Part shown: positions 57,901 to 64,000 of the stretch, piece after piece
Numbering within the stretch: position 1 is the first letter of the stretch
How the letters are laid out: every line of letters starts with the position of its first letter
Assembly (NCBI GenBank): GCA_016647705.1
Contig: CM028333.1
Span: forward strand, 6,975,616 to 7,039,615
Origin: Eucommia ulmoides
Taxonomy: Eukaryota; Streptophyta; Magnoliopsida; Garryales; Eucommiaceae
Length of the DNA: 64,000 nucleotides
Direction of reading: 5' to 3'
Position numbers and translations under genes: made by a program
Notes under the pieces: generated by a model
Told to the model about the DNA's origin: nothing
Seen by the model: only the letters and a program-made list of their open reading frames with translations
The model's database searches: none

Positions 57901-60900
57901 GGTGGACTTTGACAAGCCACTGCAAACGAATATCGAGGGAAGAGCCCAACATCGATGCGGGATTCAACAAATGGATTACCTGTTTTGGTGCCGGGTGACA
58001 ATGCAATGCTTCTTGAAGCAAAGAGCCCCTAGAATGATATAATATTAATAATAATAATGTGTTTGCCTCGAACTGCGCACCTCTGAGAAATTCATATACT
58101 TTGGGACGGTGAAGATGCAAACTCTGTTCAACTCAGCAATGAGAATATCCATAGCAAGAGGAACCTGTGTTCAAAATAAAATAGATGTAAGAAATCTGAA
58201 TAAATAAACAACATGCTCAACAATGAATAATAGTACATAAGCGACAAACTAAAGGGGCGATGCAATATTTTTCCTTTTTTCTGGCATTAAACCTGAGGTG
58301 ATGGCCTTTGATCAATCGCTATGGCGTAAACGGATTCATGTAGCCGTCCCTACTTAAGTGGGACGAAGGCTTAGTTGTTGTTGTTGTTGCTTTTTCCTAG
58401 TGTGCCTTTTTTATTTTCCTTCAATCCCCCACTTTTATAGCAATCAATAGAGCAAGAACTCATCTACTTTCTTCAATTATCCAAACCATTTTTGAGATGG
58501 AACTCGCATTTTTAACAGGAAAACGTTGCAAAATCATCTTTCAGACATTCAGTCCCTTCTGTAGTAGTTGTTATTGTCTTCCTGATACATTGAAACTAGC
58601 TGCTTCAGCTCCAACAACATGAATTTCACATTAACATTTAAATACAGCCTAATTCATGTAAAATGTTGCCATAATGCCGATTCTTAATGTTTATCTAACC
58701 AGAATTGGTACAGGTTTTGGTGGATAGGAAAATATTAAACAGATGAAGGCTTCAGATAGCTTTCTGCTGCCCTATTACAAACAGATGAAGTAAAGACACT
58801 GAGCAGCAAGGAACAAAAATGATGTTTTTACCTTTGAAGTAACAAGAACGACGACTTGGGCATAAGCAAATACAGTTGTACTAAAGCTTCCTGTAGGGTT
58901 TGCACACCGAGAAACAACCTGCAACAGCAAATTTGAGATCACTGTCAATAAATGGATGCATTGACTTTTGGATAGCAAACTTCACAAATCTGCAATATGT
59001 GCGAGCATATGTATATACTAGCGTGTACCTGTGTCTAAAGTCACTATTTTAAATTGAACAAATTGCAAAACACAATAAAATCAGTATGAATCACAAAATC
59101 AAGTTGAAATATGTATCATATAGCAAAACACTAATGACACTTTTTAGTAAATCGAGAATGTTTAGTAGAAATTTAAATACAATTATTGGCAACAATCACA
59201 ATAATACTTTCAGATAAACAATATTTGTAATGGATAGAGATCCATCATCGGAGAGAAGTACACTTAATCGATCAAATAATGTACATCTTGATAAAGGCAA
59301 CAAATTATCCAAAACTTTTACAAAGTGGGAGCGTCTTATAAATAATAAAATAAAAATATTATTAAAAATAAAACAAATCAACATTTAAAAAGAATACCCA
59401 AAAAAAAATCAACAATATAGTATAAAAAAAAATATAATTAATAATATTCTAGTATCCATTTTTCATATCTTTATAAGTCACTAAATTCAAATTTAGTCAA
59501 TTAACTGCGCACCCACTTTTTACTCAGAAATAATATTTTGGACCATGGAAGTTATTCTTTTGAGTGATTTAATAATAATATCTATTTGCAGTGGGAGCAG
59601 TTTAACGTTTGTTTTAGTATTTTACTTATTTAATTAAACAAAAACACTTAAAGTAAATATACAGTTAAAAAAATAAAATAAAAAAATGAGGGGGGGGCCT
59701 TGGACCCCACCAGGCCCTTGTTAGGTTCGGCCATGCACGTATAGTTGTCAATGACTAAAAACCGATGTAGTTGCAGGACATCGAACGACTGAAAAATATC
59801 CAAATCTCTTATATCCGTCCTATCTTATTATATAGATATATTTATTAACGGCACTTTAACAACAACAACAACTAAGTTTTTGTCTCACTTAAACATAATT
59901 ATGCTGAATTTTTTCCTTAAAAACTTATTTACAATCAAGAAAATAATCATTGAAACATAATTTTGCTTAATCATTATGTTAGCAGTGTTTCTGTGCTACC
60001 AAAATTATTTTAATTTTTGTTTGGTCGAAAAAATACTGTATCTACATTATAGTTATTTTTTGAACAATTATTGGTATGTGTTGGCTTATAATTATTATTT
60101 TTCTTTAAAGAAATTGCAAAATAGTTTGTGCAAAGTGACTAAGGCGGCGTTTGGTAACCGTTTCTGTTTCCATTCTAGCAGTGGGATGGGAATGGGATGG
60201 GATGGGATGGGATGGGAATTTTGTTTTCTTCTTGGGAGTAAAATCACGTTTGGTAACGATAATTTTTTTTCTTTGTTTTGGGAAGGGAATTGTGTTTGGT
60301 AACAATTTTATCCTAAAATCTTTTTTTTTTTTTTTTTGTTTTTGGCCTGACGGTGACGGCCGGAAGTGGGCAGAAAATTTCCGGCCGGACGGTGACGGCG
60401 ACGGTCGCCCGAGATGGCCGCCGGCGGACGGCCGACGAGTGAACAGTGACCATGTGTTTTGGGAATGGAATGGGAATAATGAGAAACAACTTTTTTTTGT
60501 TTCTCATTTCTTAAGAAAAAAGTGGGCACAATTCTCAAATGGGAATGAAATGGAAACAGAAATAAAAATTACCAAACGTTATTCCCAAACAGAATTCTCA
60601 AAAATCTAAGAATGGAATGGAAATTTCTGGAATGGAAATGGTTACCAAACGGGGCCTAATTTTCTTTCTAACTAGCAAACCAGTTTATTACATATACGTA
60701 GAATATTAAAGGGTATAGATTCAAACTATATTATCAAAAAATATTTTTTGTATACAATACTATATTTTTTTAAATTAAGATTATCTTTTTTAGTCAAAAC
60801 CTTCATGAACGGGTCATAAGCTAGTCTATTCTATAAATCAAGGCATATTTTAAATTTGAGATATTTTCATTATTAGATGGTTGAAGACATTTTCAACCGT

Positions 60901-63900
60901 TGATTTAGATTTTGTAGAGAAACTAATAACAAATTTTCACAAAATGTATTTTCAAGATGAATATATTTGAACTACATATAGGATATTCAAAATTAATTAA
61001 TTGAATTAAAATCCATATAATTTATTCTTTAAATTACAAAAGATTTATATTTGAGACATATTTTACCACTGGATGGTTGAATACATTTTTAACCGTTGAT
61101 TTACATTTTGTTGAGAAACTAAATAATATCTAAATAAAATGCATTTTTGTGATTAATGCATTTGAACTAATTGTAGGATATTCAAAATTAATTTATTCAA
61201 TTAAAATAGTGCGTTTAGGCACGAGGTATATACTACTATACATATAAAATAGAGTTTAGGTATCTTTTAATCTCAATCGTTCTTTGTCTCATAAGATATC
61301 AGACGGTTGAAAAATATATAGGCCTTTTGTATCCGTTTTATATATCTATTATATAAAACAGGACGGTTTTTTGGCTAACTATGATAAACTTATGACTAGG
61401 ACAAAAAAATATGACTAGGACAAATAAAGTTGCTGACTATGACAAACTAAATGCTGACTAGAACATTTTAAGACATAAGTTGAGGACGTGAATGGAAACT
61501 AGATTTGTCAAACAGGAAATCGGATTAATATAAATGGAAATCAAATTAATATAGTATTGATTAATTACTTAGATAAATGCTAACTAGGACAAACAAATTT
61601 GCTGACTAGGATATTTTCGAGATATAAGTTTAGGGCCATAAAAGGAAATTGAAATTTAATTTAGGGCAAAAAATGTTGGGATACATATATGGCCCTAAAT
61701 TAACATTAATTAGTAAAGATTATGCCTAAAATAACATTAATACCTAAATTTTTTGTCTTAATCACATTAAATTTCCAATTAATTAATTTTAGGGTCAAAA
61801 TTAACATATTAAGTTTAGAGCCAAAAGTTTAGCCATTAATATTATTTTAGGTAACGATTTATCCATTTTTCTCTAATTAAATTATTAATTAATTAATTAA
61901 TTTAGACATTGATTCATCCAATTTTTCTTAATTAAACTACAAATTAGGATTCAATTTAATCAACCTTTCTTTCAGCTCTCTCTCTCCCCAATTGCAGTGC
62001 GCTTTTCTCTCTTTTCTGCAGTTACTCACCCTTCAAGTAATTAAATAACACATCCTATTTGTGAGCACGTGATCAACTATTTACTGTTAAAAATGTTCAT
62101 ATTTTGTAATTTATGCTGACTTTGAAATCTTTTGTCTCTACCTCTTTATTTTGCTAAATTTTAGTTCGTTATGTGTTCATCAGACCTGAAATATTCATTT
62201 CATGTGATTGTCAGTTAACTTTTAAAATCATATTTTAAAATATTAATTAAACCTATCATATTTAAAAATCATAATCGCATGTTCATCGAATTATTTATCA
62301 TTTCTAGCACAAAGAATAAAGAAAATCTTTTTCAATACGTTGTTTTGTCATCATTTTTGGTCATTGTTTGAAGGTCCGTGCACTACACACACATACATGC
62401 GTGTGCGCACACATCCACACACACACATATAAGATAATATATATTGAGATTTCAGGAAAATGTGATTTTTTTTGTGAGCTTATTTTATTTTAATTCCAGC
62501 GTAAATAGTTTGTCAAGTTTATACGTTATTCTTTATTTTTTTAAGTTATACCTTGAATCTATTCGAATAGGAGGTAAGGTCATATTATTATTGGTTTCCC
62601 TTGCAATGTTTATGTTCATTTGAGATTCATTTTACGAAATTAATTATTGTCGTAAGAAATTAGTTTTTGAATGCGTTTAATGGGGGTTTTTTATTTGGCT
62701 AGGATTTTTCCTAAAAATATTTTTTAAGTGTTTATATTTGTAATAAGATTGTTTCGTAATGAAGCATAATAGTGCTTTTGAGCTTTCTTAATGAAGTATA
62801 ATAGTACTTTTAGGCACGCGTTATGCACTAATTGTTCGGTACCATTATTTTGATTGGATAATGTCATAATTGTCATTATTTTTATTTCAATTGGTTTATA
62901 ACTTACTTTGAAGATTAAATTATATATAAAACCGTAGAATGTCATTGAATTTTTTATATTGTTGAACCTTTTTATATCAGTACAAGTTTTAATCTCGATT
63001 GTTAATTACAATTGATGTTCGATTGTTAATTATTATCGATGTTCAAATGAATAAGTGTATTATTTTGGTCTTGATTATTTTATTATTAATATTCAAATGT
63101 AATAGACGTAGAATGTTGTATAATAGATAAAATTATATCATTTTTTTTTGGGTTTGGTTATTCTACACCCGTGCCTTCAGGCACGGGTTATACGCTAGTA
63201 TATATATATACATATAGAGAGAGAGAGAGAGAGAGTCTGCCTAATGAGTTCTAGACTATATGATTTTTATTTATTTAATTTTATTTATAACCTGGTAAGT
63301 ACTTCAACACGTGAAACTTCATGTATGAAAAAGTACAGAATTGGTGTTTCTATTCACATACCATTATGTTTCCAGCAACTAATTTAGAGAAAGAAGAAAA
63401 AAAATAATCATAAATGAAGAGGATACACTTCCAGAGAAAAAGAAGGCATAAAATATATACCTTTTCTGCAAACAATTGAATACTGATTGATTGGGGGAAA
63501 CTTGAACCGAAAAAGATCTTGATCAACTCCTCTGCTTTTGACCTGAAACACCAAAAACACTATATCATATCATGACAAAGTAATCATTCACAAAGTACAA
63601 AGAAAACCAAAACTATTGCATTGTAGCATATAAACAGGAGGACTCCACCTCACCTAACATTCTCCTTCGTCCCAGATATAGTCTTGATCCGTCTAGCTAT
63701 TTGGTTTCCATGGCTCTGATAATCCTGCAAAAATGAAGACGGTTCCTTAAGATATTGAAAGAGTCAGGGTAACAAAATAAGAGTTTAAGTTAAATGATAT
63801 TATTATATAAATAAAAAAATAATTAAAAATCAGATTAGAACCATGGCAGTTGACCTAGAATTGGCCAAAATAAGAAAATATAAAATGATTATCAAAATCG

Positions 63901-64000
63901 AGTAAGAACTATGGTTATTATCTACCTTATTAGATGCAACGCCCAGTGCTTCATTCTGAGTAACTAATTCCTTATAAATCTGTAATCTCCTTTCCTCCTC
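54906..64000 (-). CDS. GLE1: GLE1 mRNA export factor, C-terminal part
   Basis: Minus-strand exons, 5' to 3': 64000-63926 (continues beyond window), 63724-63654, 63542-63461, 58918-58832, 58164-58081, 57236-57105, 56993-56871, 55178-54906. GT-AG junctions and phases fit, giving the last 308 aa. Recognisable GLE1 domain blocks: ELIKIFFGSSFPQSI, VVSRCANPTGSF, VPLAMDILIAELNRVC, TVPKYM, ESKEAYYKAIGYQ, RLSSYMKLYGAIVQ, HGLKEGWAWIARFLNALP, AGFALYRKYKSQF, LKEPDGW. The visible first exon is the charged end of the coiled coil (EEERRLQIYKELV). GLE1 sits at the cytoplasmic side of the nuclear pore and, with inositol hexakisphosphate, activates the DEAD-box ATPase DBP5/LOS4 for mRNA release. The gene is stretched by a 4.5-kb intron (58919-63460) full of transposons. 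No lesion seen. Confidence 0.93.
55436..56135. mobile_element. Harbinger-like MITE in last GLE1 intron
   Basis: 700 bp with inverted ends GAACGTGTTTGGTAA / CTAACCAAACGCCACC and TTA target duplication (55433-55435, 56136-56138). No ORF. It resembles 60143-60656 and the insert at 10018. Confidence 0.65.
57640..57683 (+). mobile_element. Possible Helitron 3' terminus
   Basis: Hairpin TATGCCTTTAGGCATA then 8 nt and CTAG followed by T, the layout of a Helitron 3' end, inside the GLE1 intron between exons at 57236 and 58081. The 5' end was not located. Confidence 0.4.
57765..57970. repeat. LTR/SINE-like repeat in GLE1 intron
   Basis: Contains TTGGGCCTAACTCACTC, TATATATAGCAC and GATGTGGGATTCAACACACCC, blocks that recur in many plant dispersed repeats. 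Boundaries unclear. Confidence 0.35.
58288..58397 (+). mobile_element. LINE 3' tail in GLE1 intron
   Basis: Shares GATCAATCGCTATGGCGTAA and GTGGGACGAAGGCTTAG with the LINE pieces at 27700 and 53460, and ends in (TTG)n. Severely 5'-truncated. Confidence 0.75.
59857..59915 (-). mobile_element. Reverse-oriented LINE tail
   Basis: (AAC)n followed by AACTAAG and TTGTCTCACTTAA, the complement of the LINE tail; only about 60 bp. Confidence 0.45.
60143..60656. mobile_element. PIF/Harbinger-like MITE in GLE1 large intron
   Basis: 514 bp with inverted ends GGCGGCGTTTGGTAACC / GGTTACCAAACGGGGCC and TAA target duplication (60140-60142, 60657-60659). Inside, GGGATGGGATGG repeats and a CGGTGACGG-rich GC patch (60340-60440) stand out against the AT-rich intron. 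No transposase. Confidence 0.85.
60838..61207 (+). repeat. Two diverged ~180-bp tandem copies
   Basis: 60838-61015 and 61030-61207 share the same order of blocks: GATGGTTGAA, CAACCGTTGATTT, TTGAGAAACTAA and AGGATATTCAAAATTAAT. An ancient tandem duplication of Helitron-like intron sequence. Confidence 0.7.
61345..63197 (+). mobile_element. Non-autonomous Helitron in GLE1 large intron
   Basis: 1853 bp inserted between A (61344) and T (63198). The 5' end is TCTATTATATAAAACAGGAC. The 3' end has a perfect 8-bp-stem hairpin CCCGTGCCTTCAGGCACGGG, then TTATACG and CTAG. There is no Rep/helicase. Near the 5' end is a short-period repeat of CTGACTAGGACAAA-like units (61373-61620). Confidence 0.8.

Overview
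This is nuclear DNA of a flowering plant, almost certainly a eudicot. It is AT-rich. It carries two intron-bearing host loci with GT-AG junctions, and most of the rest is nested plant transposable elements (Ty3/Gypsy, Copia-like, hAT, PIF/Harbinger, Mutator, Helitron, LINE). I see no bacterial or organellar features. The species cannot be fixed from sequence alone.

Host genes. At the right end an intact 11-exon RGLG-type gene (52062-54802, +; vWA/copine domain plus C-terminal RING, 403 aa) converges on GLE1 (54906 to past 64000, -; the nuclear-pore mRNA export factor, C-terminal 308 aa present). Their stop codons are only 103 bp apart. At the left end (7701-10916) lies a second, dead copy of the same arrangement. 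It is an RGLG pseudogene with two nonsense codons, a lost splice acceptor, a damaged MIDAS motif and a lost myristoylation glycine, followed by a frameshifted copy of the last GLE1 exon. A third copy, 25020-28258, holds only the upstream flank and no gene. All three blocks have the same orientation, so this looks like a proximal duplication series later pushed apart by retrotransposons.

Layout. 1-671: end of an LTR. 1036-4547: two small divergently oriented Copia-like (TRIM-sized) elements that share a short reading frame. 5690-11046: duplicated block 1. 11047-24715: nest of Ty3/Gypsy pieces, mainly a Tat-like element on the minus strand (5' LTR 24060-24715, gag, pro, RT, RNase H, integrase) broken by a solo LTR, a 1-kb insertion, a hAT element and an Athila-like 3' end. 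25020-28258: block 2, with a clean hAT MITE and a LINE fragment. 28259-41257: near-complete Tat-like element on the plus strand with decayed gag-pol, an antisense spliced ORF and a 2-kb array of 100-bp repeats. 41258-46427: a second, truncated internal start and a related repeat-bearing LTR split by a 2.1-kb solo-LTR-like insertion. 46674-48714: Mutator-like element with arms of about 0.8 kb. 48895-52061: block 3 upstream region, carrying a hairpin element and a gene-fragment-like (Pack-type) element whose junction has been triplicated. 52062-64000: RGLG and GLE1. GLE1 introns hold MITEs, a LINE tail and a Helitron.

Most element boundaries were set from target-site duplications, and several were cross-checked against the paralogous block, which acts as an internal empty-site control. 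Intron-exon boundaries are read by eye from splice sites, phase and comparison of the two RGLG copies.
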